31,239 nucleotides of DNA from JAZQLP01 sp045629205 (GTDB lineage Bacteria > Bacillota > Clostridia > Oscillospirales > UBA644): the NCBI GenBank assembly GCA_045629205.1, contig JAZQQT010000084.1:1-31239 (forward strand), read 5' to 3'. A program made the translations under genes and the position numbers. The notes below the pieces were generated by a model, which had not been told where the DNA came from, made no database searches, and saw only the letters and a program-made list of their open reading frames with translations. Positions 16,092 through 24,950 of this stretch are shown piece by piece (position 1 is the first letter of the stretch; each line of letters begins with the position of its first letter).

Positions 16092-17357
16092 ATGAAAACA
16101 ACTGCTTGCCGTTTATACGGTAAAAAAGATTTCAGAATGGAAAGCTTTGAACTTCCAGAAATCGGAGATAACGAGGTCCTTGCAAAAGTCGTTTCCGACA
16201 GTCTTTGTATGTCTTCATATAAAGCCGCTTGTCTTGGTCCGGAGCATAAAAGGATCCCGGATAACGTTGCCGAAACCCCCGTTATTCTCGGCCACGAATT
16301 CTGCGGTGAAATCGTCAAGGTCGGAAAAGCCTGCGCAGATAAATATAATGTCGGCGACAGATTTTCCATTCAGCCGGCAATGAATCATCCCTCGAATATT
16401 TATGCCGCTCCGGGATATTCTTTCCCGAATGCCGGAGGAGATGCCACATACATCATAATTCCTCATGAAACAGTCGAAATGGACTGCCTTCTCAAATACA
16501 GCGGAGACGAATTTTTCTTCGGTTCTCTCGCAGAACCCATGTCGTGTGTTATCGGCGCATTTCACGCATCATACCATATGGATCCCGGGAGCTATGTTCA
16601 TAAAATGGGTATCAAACCCAACGGAACCTGTGCGATTCTTGCCGGTGTAGGTCCTATGGGGCTCGGAGCCGTCGATTATGCTCTTCACGGTCCGGTCAGA
16701 CCGTCTCTGCTCGTTGTTACCGATATCAACGATGCCCGTCTCGAAAGGGCCGCGTCTTTATATTCGGTTGAGGACGCTGCAAAAGACGGAATCAAACTTG
16801 TTTATATGAATACTTCCGCCCCTGATTCCGAAGAAAAACTCAAGGCTCTCACAGGCGGCGAAGGCTTTGATGATGTTTTTGTTTTCGCACCTGTAAAACC
16901 TGTTGTCGAACAGGCAGACAGATTGCTCGGAAAAGGCGGATGTCTTAATTTCTTTGCCGGACCGACAGATCCTTCTTTCTCCGCTTTGTTTAATTTTTAT
17001 GAGGTTCATTATTCGGGCCATCATGTTTGCGGAACATCCGGCGGAAATACCGATGATATGCGCGAGGCTTTGGCGCTTATGGAACAGAAAAAAATCAATC
17101 CTGCCGCTATGGTAACACATATTGGCGGATTAAATGCCGTTTGTGAAACCACGCTTAACCTTCCATCAATTCCGGGCGGTAAAAAATTGATTTATACACA
17201 CAAAAACATTCCGCTCATGGCAATAGACGATTTCGCAAAAGAAGGGGAACATTCTCCGTTCTTTAAAGCTCTTGCCGAAATAGTATCACGACATAATAAT
17301 CTTTGGTGCGGTGAGGCAGAAAAGTATCTGCTCGAAAACGCGCCGGAAATCGATTAA
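16092..17357 (+). CDS. SorE-like zinc alcohol dehydrogenase (sorbose-1-phosphate reductase type)
   Basis: A 421-residue medium-chain dehydrogenase. Seen: opening MKTTACRLYGKKDFRMESF, catalytic-zinc Cys39 in SDSLCMSSYK, GHEFCGE with H68 and E69, and the NAD(P) loop LAGVGPMGLGAV. The four-Cys structural zinc lobe is absent. Length and N-terminal pattern resemble L-sorbose-1-phosphate reductase (SorE), which interconverts L-sorbose-1-P and D-glucitol-6-P; family recognition is from memory and medium strength. Start 16092 was chosen over the GTG at 16080 because of AGGTG about 10 nt upstream. The next gene, a SrlD-like SDR, would be the natural partner enzyme in that pathway, but no PTS transporter is nearby. 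Confidence 0.75.
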   Translation: MKTTACRLYGKKDFRMESFELPEIGDNEVLAKVVSDSLCMSSYKAACLGPEHKRIPDNVAETPVILGHEFCGEIVKVGKACADKYNVGDRFSIQPAMNHPSNIYAAPGYSFPNAGGDATYIIIPHETVEMDCLLKYSGDEFFFGSLAEPMSCVIGAFHASYHMDPGSYVHKMGIKPNGTCAILAGVGPMGLGAVDYALHGPVRPSLLVVTDINDARLERAASLYSVEDAAKDGIKLVYMNTSAPDSEEKLKALTGGEGFDDVFVFAPVKPVVEQADRLLGKGGCLNFFAGPTDPSFSALFNFYEVHYSGHHVCGTSGGNTDDMREALALMEQKKINPAAMVTHIGGLNAVCETTLNLPSIPGGKKLIYTHKNIPLMAIDDFAKEGEHSPFFKALAEIVSRHNNLWCGEAEKYLLENAPEID

Positions 17358-17374
17358 TATACAGAGGCGTTAAA

Positions 17375-18559
17375 ATGAAAAATATCAGTTTGACTGAAAT
17401 CCAGACAGAGAGAGCCGCATTGCTTGCTCCCGCCATCAGAATGCTTACGGGTTTGTATAACGCAGACCGTAACAGTGTTGATTCAACTGTCGTTTTCGCT
17501 CCGGTTATTCCGGATGATGTATCGGATTCGGTTTCGATTTCCGATTATACGGAAATCGAAGATCAATATGCCGAAATCGAGAAGATAATCAACGTATACA
17601 AAAATGAAAACGGTTGTTCTCCGGCTTTCGTAGTTATCGAAAATTTAGGCGTTTTTTCATGCGCCGATACAAAACAGAATGCCGATAAACAACTTTCGTC
17701 ATTTAAAAAATGCGAACGCGACGGATATACCGGCGGAAGAATTGCCGATAAAATTGTAATTGTAACCGGCGGTGCGCAGGGATTCGGAGAGGGAATTGCC
17801 CGTAAATTACTTGATGAAGGCGCATACATCGCAATCGCCGATTTAAACGAAGAACTTGCTTCCGCAAAAGCGCGTGAAATATGCGACATTTACGGCAGCG
17901 GCAGAGCAATCGCCGTCAAAACAGACGTTTCAGACGAAGACTCCGTTAAAAATATGATTTATACCACGGTTCTAAATTACGGCGGTCTCGACTGTATTGT
18001 CAGCAATGCAGGTATTGCAAGATCCGGTAATCTTGAAGAAATGACCAAAAAGTTTTTTGAACTTTCAATGTCTATTAACTATACCGGTTATTTCCTTTGC
18101 TCGCGTTTTGCTTCCCGCATTATGAAAATTCAGTTCAGATTCTGTAACGATTACTTTGCAGATATCGTTCAGGTCAATTCAAAGTCCGGACTTGTCGGAA
18201 GCAATAAGAATTTCGCATATGCCGGCTCAAAGTTCGGCGGTATCGGTCTTACCCAATCGTTTGCTCTCGAACTGGTCGAATATAATATAAAAGTAAACTC
18301 TGTTTGCCCCGGCAATTTCTTTGACGGACCGTTATGGTCAGATCCGGAAAAAGGTCTTTTTAAACTTTATCTTGAAAGCGGAAAAGTTCCCGGAGCAAAG
18401 AACGTTGAAGACGTCAGAAAAGCATATCTTTCAAAGATTCCGATGAAGAAAGGCTGTCTGCCGTCCGACGTGGCAAAAGCAATTATTTACTGTATGGAAC
18501 AACTTTACGAGACCGGTCAGGCTATCCCGGTAACCGGCGGTCAGGTAATGCTCAAATAA
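17375..18559 (+). CDS. SrlD-like SDR with degenerate aldolase-derived N-terminus
   Basis: A 394-residue protein. Residues 125-394 form a classical short-chain dehydrogenase: TGGAQGFG (131-138), NAG (211-213), and active site S269, Y282, K286 in VNSKSG...YAGSK. The NSKSG.VGS and GLTQS.AL segments and the terminal VTGGQVML match glucitol-6-phosphate dehydrogenase (SrlD). Residues 1-120 are extra. PAFVVIENLGVFSC followed by charged helix looks like the end of a class II aldolase domain as found in fused RhaD/SDR proteins, but the zinc-binding histidines are missing, so it cannot be an active aldolase. Gap to the MDR gene is 17 nt; GAGG serves as ribosome site. Substrate inferred: hexitol phosphate or related. 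Confidence 0.8.
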   Translation: MKNISLTEIQTERAALLAPAIRMLTGLYNADRNSVDSTVVFAPVIPDDVSDSVSISDYTEIEDQYAEIEKIINVYKNENGCSPAFVVIENLGVFSCADTKQNADKQLSSFKKCERDGYTGGRIADKIVIVTGGAQGFGEGIARKLLDEGAYIAIADLNEELASAKAREICDIYGSGRAIAVKTDVSDEDSVKNMIYTTVLNYGGLDCIVSNAGIARSGNLEEMTKKFFELSMSINYTGYFLCSRFASRIMKIQFRFCNDYFADIVQVNSKSGLVGSNKNFAYAGSKFGGIGLTQSFALELVEYNIKVNSVCPGNFFDGPLWSDPEKGLFKLYLESGKVPGAKNVEDVRKAYLSKIPMKKGCLPSDVAKAIIYCMEQLYETGQAIPVTGGQVMLK

Positions 18560-18594
18560 TTAATAACAGATTCAGATAAGGAAGTGATTTTTGT

Positions 18595-19848
18595 ATGGCA
18601 ACACCGGTAATTATGCCCCGCCAGGGACAGTCGGTAGAAAGCTGTATCATTACCAAGTGGCACAAACAAAAAGGCGACAAGGTCGCTGTCGGTGATGTCC
18701 TGTTCTCTTATGAAACGGACAAATCGGCATTTGATGAAGAGGCAAAAGTCGAAGGTACTCTTATCGACGTTTTCTTCAAGGAAGGCGATGACGTAGAGTG
18801 TCTTCTCAATGTATGCGTTATAGGAAACGAAGGTGAAGATACTTCATCGTTCAATCCCGGCGCTGCAGTGCCCGCACCTGCCGAAGAAACCAAACCGGAA
18901 GTAAAAGCAGAAGCTCCCGTCGTTGCGGCAGTTGCTCCGGTAACCGTTTCTCAGGAAAAATCCGATATTCTCAAAGCTTCTCCCCGCGCAAAAAATCTTG
19001 CGGCAAAAAAAGGACTCGACATCAGTCTTGCTTCTCCTACAGGTCCTAACGGAAGAATTATCGAAAGAGACGTTTTCGCACTCGAAGCATCGGGTGTAAC
19101 GGCCGTTGCCGAAATTTCCGCAGAACCTGCTCCTGTTGTTGCTGCTCCCGCAGGCGAATACGAAGACGTTAAACTTCCCAATATTCGCAAGGTTATCTCC
19201 AAGCAGATGACAAAATCTTTGACAGAAGGCGCGCAGCTTACGCTTAATACTTCGTTTGATGCAACCGATATTCTTGCTTTCCGCGCAAAACTCAAAAAGA
19301 GCGGAGAAGCGCTCGGTATGGGTAACATCACTCTTAATGATATTGTTCTTTATGCTGTTGCAAAAACGATTCTTAATCATAAAGACCTTAATGCTAACCT
19401 TTTCGGAGAAACCATCAGATATTTCAATACCGTTAATCTCGGTGTAGCTGTTGATACGCCCAGAGGACTTATGGTTCCCGTTATCAAAGGAGCCGAAAAA
19501 CTTTCTCTCGCCGAAATTTCCGCTCAGGCAAAAGCTCTTGCAAACGATGCAAAATCAGGTTCGATCAATCCCGATCTTCTTAACGGCGGTTCTTTCTCCG
19601 TCAGCAATCTCGGCAGCCTCGGCGTAGAATCATTTACTCCTGTAATTAATCCTCCCCAGACCGGTATTCTCGGAGTTGACAATATGCAGACCAAAGTTAA
19701 ACTTGTCGACGGTCAGCCGGTTTATTATCAGGCTATGGGTCTTTCCCTTACATTCGATCACAGAGCAATCGACGGAGCACCTGCCGCAAGATTCCTTAAA
19801 GATCTTTGCACGGCTCTCGAAAATTTCTCTTTACTGCTTGCAAAATAG
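18595..19848 (+). CDS. 2-oxoacid dehydrogenase E2 acyltransferase
   Basis: A 417-residue E2 core of a 2-oxoacid dehydrogenase complex, moving an acyl group from lipoyl-lysine to CoA. Domains in order: one lipoyl domain (1-80) with K43 in YETDKSAF; an Ala/Pro/Glu-rich linker (about 85-118); a peripheral-subunit-binding domain (about 122-155, SPRAKNLAAKKG... NGRIIERDV); a second linker; and the catalytic domain ending in FDHRAIDGAPAARF, with H389 and D393 catalytic. Whether the substrate is pyruvate cannot be read from E2 alone. It follows the SDR gene by 35 nt with an AAGGAAG ribosome site. LplA in this window is the likely lipoylating enzyme. Confidence 0.93.
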   Translation: MATPVIMPRQGQSVESCIITKWHKQKGDKVAVGDVLFSYETDKSAFDEEAKVEGTLIDVFFKEGDDVECLLNVCVIGNEGEDTSSFNPGAAVPAPAEETKPEVKAEAPVVAAVAPVTVSQEKSDILKASPRAKNLAAKKGLDISLASPTGPNGRIIERDVFALEASGVTAVAEISAEPAPVVAAPAGEYEDVKLPNIRKVISKQMTKSLTEGAQLTLNTSFDATDILAFRAKLKKSGEALGMGNITLNDIVLYAVAKTILNHKDLNANLFGETIRYFNTVNLGVAVDTPRGLMVPVIKGAEKLSLAEISAQAKALANDAKSGSINPDLLNGGSFSVSNLGSLGVESFTPVINPPQTGILGVDNMQTKVKLVDGQPVYYQAMGLSLTFDHRAIDGAPAARFLKDLCTALENFSLLLAK

Positions 19849-19862
19849 GAGGATGATTTACA

Positions 19863-21233
19863 ATGTATGATGTAATCGTTCTTGGCGGCGGACCGGGCGG
19901 ATATCATGCTGCCGAAACAGCTGCAAAAGCAGGACTGAAAACCGTAGTTATCGAAAAAGAACATTTCGGCGGTGTTTGTCTTAATGAGGGATGTATTCCT
20001 TCCAAGTCCCTTCTTTATACCGCAAAAGCATATGATTACGCAGTTCACGGCGAAGAATACGGAGTAAAAATCGACGGTAAAGTCACTTTCGATCACTCTG
20101 TCGCTGTGGCGAGAAAAGACAGAATAGTCAAAAAACTCGTCGGCGGTGTTAAAGCCGGTGTAAAAGCTGCCGGAGCTGAAATGGTTGAAGGCGAAGGTAT
20201 TATCAAGGGTAAAAATGCAGACGGAACAGTTACCGTTTCTGTAGGAACAACCGAATATACAGCAAAGAATCTTATTATCGCAACAGGTTCCGAACCTGTT
20301 ATGCCTCCGATTCCGGGTGTAAAGGAAAATTTTGAAAAGGGAATAGTTCTCACAAACAGGGAGATTCTCAGCCTCGACAAAGTTCCCGAAAAACTCGTTA
20401 TCGTCGGCGGCGGCGTTATCGGACTTGAAATGGCTTCATATTTCAATTCAGTCGGATCTGAAGTAACTGTTATAGAAATGCTCGATAAAATCGCCGGTCC
20501 AACCGAAAAAGAAATTTCCGCTATTCTTTTAAACAATTATCAGAAAAAAGGCATTACCTTCTGTCTGGGCTCAAAAGTCGTTAAAGTCGGTGAAAATGCC
20601 GTTACATACGAAAAAGACGGCAAAACCGTTGATGTTCCGGCCGACAAGGTTCTTATGTCAATCGGCAGAAGAGCCGTTACGCGTGGTTACGGTCTGGAAA
20701 GCCTTAACGTTGCCATCGAACGCGGCGCGATTGTTACCGATTCTCATCTTAAAACAAATGTGAGCGGCATTTACGCCATCGGTGACGTAAACGGAAAAAT
20801 TATGCTCGCGCATACCGCATATCGTGAAGCCGATGTTGCCGTCAATACCATTCTCGGCAAAAAGGATATAATGAGTTATGACGCGATTCCTTCGGTTATT
20901 TATACGAACCCCGAAGTCGGTTCTGTCGGTGAAACCGAAGAATCTGCCGCAAAGAAGGGTATTGCCGTTCAGATAATTTCATTGCCGATGGCATATTCCG
21001 GCAGATATCTTGCCGAAAATGAAAAAGGGGACGGTATTTGCAAAGTCGTTATAGATAAAAAGTATAACACCGTTATCGGCGTTCATATGATATGCTTTTA
21101 TGCTTCCGAAATTATATACGGCGCAGCAATGATGGTTGAAAACCGTATGACGGTTGATAATCTTAAAAAACAGGTATTCCCGCATCCTACAGTAAGCGAA
21201 ATCATTAAAGAATGTATAAATAAGGTCAAATAA
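19863..21233 (+). CDS. lpdA: Dihydrolipoamide dehydrogenase (E3)
   Basis: A 456-residue flavoprotein that reoxidises dihydrolipoyl-E2 with NAD+. Seen: FAD motif VLGGGPGGYHAAE (6-18), redox disulfide C39-LNEG-C44 in GGVCLNEGCIPSKS, the NAD loop VIVGGGVIGLEMAS (about 180), the second FAD motif YAIGDVNG, and the catalytic pair H441/E446 in FPHPTVSEIIKE. No N-terminal lipoyl domain. AGGAGG precedes the ATG, 14 nt after E2. Distinguished from mercuric or glutathione reductase by the HPT..E end and the Cys spacing. Confidence 0.95.
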   Translation: MYDVIVLGGGPGGYHAAETAAKAGLKTVVIEKEHFGGVCLNEGCIPSKSLLYTAKAYDYAVHGEEYGVKIDGKVTFDHSVAVARKDRIVKKLVGGVKAGVKAAGAEMVEGEGIIKGKNADGTVTVSVGTTEYTAKNLIIATGSEPVMPPIPGVKENFEKGIVLTNREILSLDKVPEKLVIVGGGVIGLEMASYFNSVGSEVTVIEMLDKIAGPTEKEISAILLNNYQKKGITFCLGSKVVKVGENAVTYEKDGKTVDVPADKVLMSIGRRAVTRGYGLESLNVAIERGAIVTDSHLKTNVSGIYAIGDVNGKIMLAHTAYREADVAVNTILGKKDIMSYDAIPSVIYTNPEVGSVGETEESAAKKGIAVQIISLPMAYSGRYLAENEKGDGICKVVIDKKYNTVIGVHMICFYASEIIYGAAMMVENRMTVDNLKKQVFPHPTVSEIIKECINKVK

Positions 21234-21246
21234 GGAGATAAATGTC

Positions 21247-23718
21247 ATGCCAAAAAGTCAGTATATCGATCCGAATGTTGTCAGACAGCCCGGTGTCCTT
21301 AAATTCAAGGATATCAAACTCAATCAATATAAGAAAACAATTGCGGATGAAACAAAAAAGTATTCAAACGATGACTTCCACCGTATCTATCATGATATGA
21401 GATTCATCAGAGAATTCGAAACGATGCTCAACGAAGTAAAGACCAAGAGCGAATACAGAGGAATGAAATATAACAATCCCGGTCCTGCTCATCTTTCACT
21501 CGGACAGGAAGCATCTGCAGTCGGTCAGGCATATCTGCTCGGCGTTGATGACTATATTTTCGGTTCTCACAGAAGCCACGGCGAAATTCTTGCAAAAGGT
21601 CTTTCCGCTATCAATAAGCTCTCAGATGCCGAACTTTACGACGCAATGAAGAACTTTATGGACGGCAGAGCACTTAAAATAGTCGAAGATAACTGTAAAG
21701 CTTCTTCTGTTAAAGAGCTTGCTGTTTACTTCCTTGCATACGGTGCTCTTGCGGAAATATTCGGCAGAGAAACCGGTTTCAGTAAGGGTTTGGGCGGTTC
21801 GATGCATACGTTCTTCCTGCCGTTCGGTATTTATCCCAACAACGCAATCGTCGGCGGTTCCGCAACAATAGCTACCGGCGCTGCATTGTTCAAAAAGGTC
21901 AACAACAAAAAGGGTGTTGTAATTTCCAATGTCGGCGACGGTGCACTCGGTAGAGGACCTGTCTGGGAAGCAATGATGTACTCGGCAATGGATCAGTTCA
22001 CAAAACTTTGGGACGAAGCTCATCGCGGCGGTCTTCCCATCATTTTCAATTTCTTTAATAACTTCTACGGCATGGGCGGTCAGACAAAAGGCGAAACAAT
22101 GCCTTTTGATATCCTTGCAAGAATCGGCGCCGGAATCAACCCCGATGAAATGCACGCTGAAGAAGTTGACGGTTACAATCCTCTTGCCGTTATCGAAGCA
22201 ATGGGCAGAAAGATTGATATAATCAATAAGAAACAGGGACCTGTTATTCTTGATACCGTTACCTACAGAACCTGCGGACATTCTCCGTCAGACTCTTCCA
22301 CATACAGAACAAAAGAAGAAATCGAAGCTTGGGAAGCACAGAATCCTACAGTTGCATTTGCTATGAGACTTCAGGAAGCAGGCGTTGCTACCGAAGCATC
22401 CATCGCAGCTCAGGACGAAGCTGTTATCAAAGTTATCGAAAAAGTATTCGCACTTGCAACAAATGATGATATTTCACCCAGAATGAATATCTTCAAAGAG
22501 CCCGATGCTATCGAAAAGCTTATGTATTCCAACCAGAAAATCGAAAAGATGGAAGACAGAGAACCCGATATGCTCCAGCCTAAGGGTCAGAACTCCAGAG
22601 TAGAAGCAATCGCAAAGAAAGAACGCTGGGGCTTCGACGCAGAAGGCAAACCTGTTTCCAAGAACAAAGTGTTCCAGCTCAGAGACGGTTTATTCGAAGC
22701 TATTTACGACAGATATTATAAAGATCCCACTCTTGTCAGCTACGGCGAAGATGTAAGAGACTGGGGCGGTGCATATGCCGTTTACAGAGGACTTACCGAA
22801 GCTGTTCCTTATCACAGACTTTTCAATTCACCCATTTCCGAATCTGCTATCGTCGGCACATCAGTCGGCTACGCTATGGCTGGCGGACGCGCTGTCGTTG
22901 AACTTATGTATTGCGACTTCCTCGGTTGCGCCGGTGATGAAATCTTCAATCAGCTCGCTAAATGGCAGGCAATGAGCGCCGGACTTCTTAAGATGCCTAT
23001 CGTTCTTCGTGTTTCCGTCGGATCCAAATACGGTGCGCAGCACTCTCAGGATTGGTGCTCACTTGTGGCTCATATTCCGGGTCTCAAAGCAATATTCCCC
23101 GTAACTCCTTACGATGCAAAAGGTCTTCTTAACTCTGCTCTTAACGGAACAGACCCCGTTATAGTATTCGAAAGCCAGAGAGTATATGATATCGGCGAAC
23201 AGTTCCATGAAGGAGGCGTTCCCGAAGAATATTACGAAATACCGATCGGCGAACCCGATATCAAAAAGACCGGTTCCGATCTGACAATTCTTACAGTCGG
23301 TTCTACTCTTTACACAGCTCTTAAAGCCGCAAAAGAACTCGAAGAAAAACACGGCGTATCCGTTGAAGTTATCGATGCAAGATCCATCGTTCCTTTCAAT
23401 TACGACAAAGTTATTGAGTCTGTTAAAAAGACCGGTAAAATCCTTCTCGCTTCCGATGCCGTTGAGAGAAACTCCATCCTTAAGGAAATGGCAGAGACGA
23501 TTTCCGAACTTGCGTTTGATTATCTCGATGCTCCGCCGGTTGTTATCGGTTCCAGAAACTGGATTACTCCCGCATACGAACTTGAACAGCATTTCTTCCC
23601 GCAGCCTGATTGGATCATTGATGCGGTTCACGAAAGAATCATGCCCCTTAAAGATTATACTCCTGTCAGAAACTTCACCGATGGCGAAAAACTCAGAAGA
23701 ACAAAAGCTGGCGTATAA
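21247..23718 (+). CDS. Fused E1 alpha-beta thiamine-dependent 2-oxoacid dehydrogenase
   Basis: An 823-residue single chain joining the alpha (about 1-440) and beta (about 475-823) subunits of an E1 thiamine-diphosphate dehydrogenase, which decarboxylates a 2-oxoacid and passes the acyl group to lipoyl-E2. Alpha part: SHRSHGE, GSMHTFF, the ThDP motif from GDG (230-232) to NN (271-272) and YGMGGQT. Beta part: YGEDVRDWGG, SPISESAIVGTSVGYA, DFLGCAGDEIFNQ and a C-terminal EGG...IGSRNW region. The ThDP motif spans about 38 residues where classical E1 alpha has 24-27. Subunits are separate genes in most Bacillota. Substrate may be pyruvate or a related 2-oxoacid. Thirteen nt after E3, AAGGAG site. 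Confidence 0.9.
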   Translation: MPKSQYIDPNVVRQPGVLKFKDIKLNQYKKTIADETKKYSNDDFHRIYHDMRFIREFETMLNEVKTKSEYRGMKYNNPGPAHLSLGQEASAVGQAYLLGVDDYIFGSHRSHGEILAKGLSAINKLSDAELYDAMKNFMDGRALKIVEDNCKASSVKELAVYFLAYGALAEIFGRETGFSKGLGGSMHTFFLPFGIYPNNAIVGGSATIATGAALFKKVNNKKGVVISNVGDGALGRGPVWEAMMYSAMDQFTKLWDEAHRGGLPIIFNFFNNFYGMGGQTKGETMPFDILARIGAGINPDEMHAEEVDGYNPLAVIEAMGRKIDIINKKQGPVILDTVTYRTCGHSPSDSSTYRTKEEIEAWEAQNPTVAFAMRLQEAGVATEASIAAQDEAVIKVIEKVFALATNDDISPRMNIFKEPDAIEKLMYSNQKIEKMEDREPDMLQPKGQNSRVEAIAKKERWGFDAEGKPVSKNKVFQLRDGLFEAIYDRYYKDPTLVSYGEDVRDWGGAYAVYRGLTEAVPYHRLFNSPISESAIVGTSVGYAMAGGRAVVELMYCDFLGCAGDEIFNQLAKWQAMSAGLLKMPIVLRVSVGSKYGAQHSQDWCSLVAHIPGLKAIFPVTPYDAKGLLNSALNGTDPVIVFESQRVYDIGEQFHEGGVPEEYYEIPIGEPDIKKTGSDLTILTVGSTLYTALKAAKELEEKHGVSVEVIDARSIVPFNYDKVIESVKKTGKILLASDAVERNSILKEMAETISELAFDYLDAPPVVIGSRNWITPAYELEQHFFPQPDWIIDAVHERIMPLKDYTPVRNFTDGEKLRRTKAGV

Positions 23719-23748
23719 TTCGGTTAATCTTTATATACAATATTTATT

Positions 23749-23780
23749 CTCCGGAACCTTGATTATTCAAGGCTCCGGAG
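23749..23780 (+). terminator. Hairpin after the E1 gene, lacking a clear T tract
   Basis: CTCCGGAACCTTG pairs with CAAGGCTCCGGAG around a 6-nt loop, with one mismatch. The following bases are TCCTATCAT, so the U tract is poor. It may be an inefficient terminator or an mRNA-stabilising 3' structure between the dehydrogenase block and rodA. Confidence 0.55.
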
Positions 23781-23803
23781 TCCTATCATAGAAAGGAGAA
23801 CAG

Positions 23804-24946
23804 ATGGCATCAGGCAGATCCAGGAAAAAAAGCATTTTTTCCGTTATTTGGAAATATATTGCTTCTTTGGATTTTTTATTGATTTTCGTTGTGCTTGCAG
23901 TTTCTCTTTTCAGTGTCGTAGTCATCAGAAGTGCGACGGGAACTGTCGGCAGAAACGTTATTATACAGTTTGCCGGCATTTGCATCGGACTTGTGATTAT
24001 GGTGATTGTTTCACTTATAGATTACGAGCGATTGTGTGAATTCTGGTTGCCTATCGCGGTTTTGTCATCGATTGCTTTGTTCTTGACCGCCGTTTTTGCG
24101 GATGAAATAGGAGGAAACAAAAACTGGTTGAACTTCGGTATAATCAACGTGCAGACGTCGGAATTCACAAAAATGGCATTTGCAATAACAATGGGTGCTC
24201 ATATAGAAAAGATTGGCTCCGAACTCAACAGATTCCGAAATATAATTTTGTTATGTCTTCATTTTCTTTTATATTTTGTTCCGGTCGTCCTTCAGAAAGA
24301 TATCGGCAGTTCTTTGATATATCTCGGCGCGTTTATAATTATAATGTTTATTGCCGGTATCAGATATCTTTATCTGATAATAGCCGGAGTTGGCGGGGTA
24401 ATCGCCGTTCCGGTTGTATGGTCTTTCTTCTCGGAATATCAGAAGGCACGTATTCTATACGGATTGCAGCCTGAACTTGACCCTCTTAAATACGGTTATC
24501 AGCCCCTTCTTTCCCGATTGTCGATAGGCTCCGGCGGGTTATTCGGACAGGGATTGGGACAGGGGATTCAAACGCAGAATTCGGCGTTACCGGCAGATCA
24601 TACCGACTTTATCTATGCCGTTGTCGGTGAAGAATTCGGATTTATAGGCTGTGTCGGTGTTTTATTTCTTATATTCCTTATCGTGTTTCTTATAGGTAAA
24701 AACGGCGTGGAAGCAACAAAAAAAAGCGGTTTTTATATTTGTATTATGATTGCTTCGATGATTATGCTGCAGACCTGTATCAATATAGGAATGTGCATAG
24801 GCGTATCGCCTGTTATCGGTATAACTCTTCCGTTTATGAGCTACGGGGGCTCTTCCGTTCTCAGTCTTTTCATCGGACTCGGTCTTGTTATGAGCGTTCG
24901 TCGAAGACCGGAGAAAACTCTTAAATTCGCAATAAAGGACGATTAA
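23804..24946 (+). CDS. RodA/FtsW/SpoVE-family peptidoglycan polymerase
   Basis: A 380-residue SEDS-family membrane protein that polymerises lipid II glycan strands with a partner class b PBP. Seen: about ten hydrophobic segments; GGNKNWLNFG and VQTSEFTKMAFA (counterpart of the QPSE motif, with T in place of P); KDIGSSLIYLGAF carrying the essential Asp after QKD; and the C-terminal VIGITLPFMSYGGSS. The compact form without a large extracytoplasmic loop favours RodA over FtsW, but the SpoVE/FtsW paralogues cannot be excluded. Strong AAAGGAG site; the flavoprotein gene follows after 4 nt. Confidence 0.9.
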   Translation: MASGRSRKKSIFSVIWKYIASLDFLLIFVVLAVSLFSVVVIRSATGTVGRNVIIQFAGICIGLVIMVIVSLIDYERLCEFWLPIAVLSSIALFLTAVFADEIGGNKNWLNFGIINVQTSEFTKMAFAITMGAHIEKIGSELNRFRNIILLCLHFLLYFVPVVLQKDIGSSLIYLGAFIIIMFIAGIRYLYLIIAGVGGVIAVPVVWSFFSEYQKARILYGLQPELDPLKYGYQPLLSRLSIGSGGLFGQGLGQGIQTQNSALPADHTDFIYAVVGEEFGFIGCVGVLFLIFLIVFLIGKNGVEATKKSGFYICIMIASMIMLQTCINIGMCIGVSPVIGITLPFMSYGGSSVLSLFIGLGLVMSVRRRPEKTLKFAIKDD

Positions 24947-24950
24947 TTTG

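Noticed and set aside
17375..17750. SDR N-terminus as a functional class II aldolase domain
   Set aside because: Too short and lacks the metal-binding histidines; kept only as a possible remnant.
21622..22281. 219-codon minus-strand frame inside the fused E1 gene
   Set aside because: Follows from the codon bias of the sense gene; product is not protein-like.
23059..23631. 190-codon minus-strand frame inside the E1 beta part
   Set aside because: Antisense to conserved E1 beta motifs and with no start signal.
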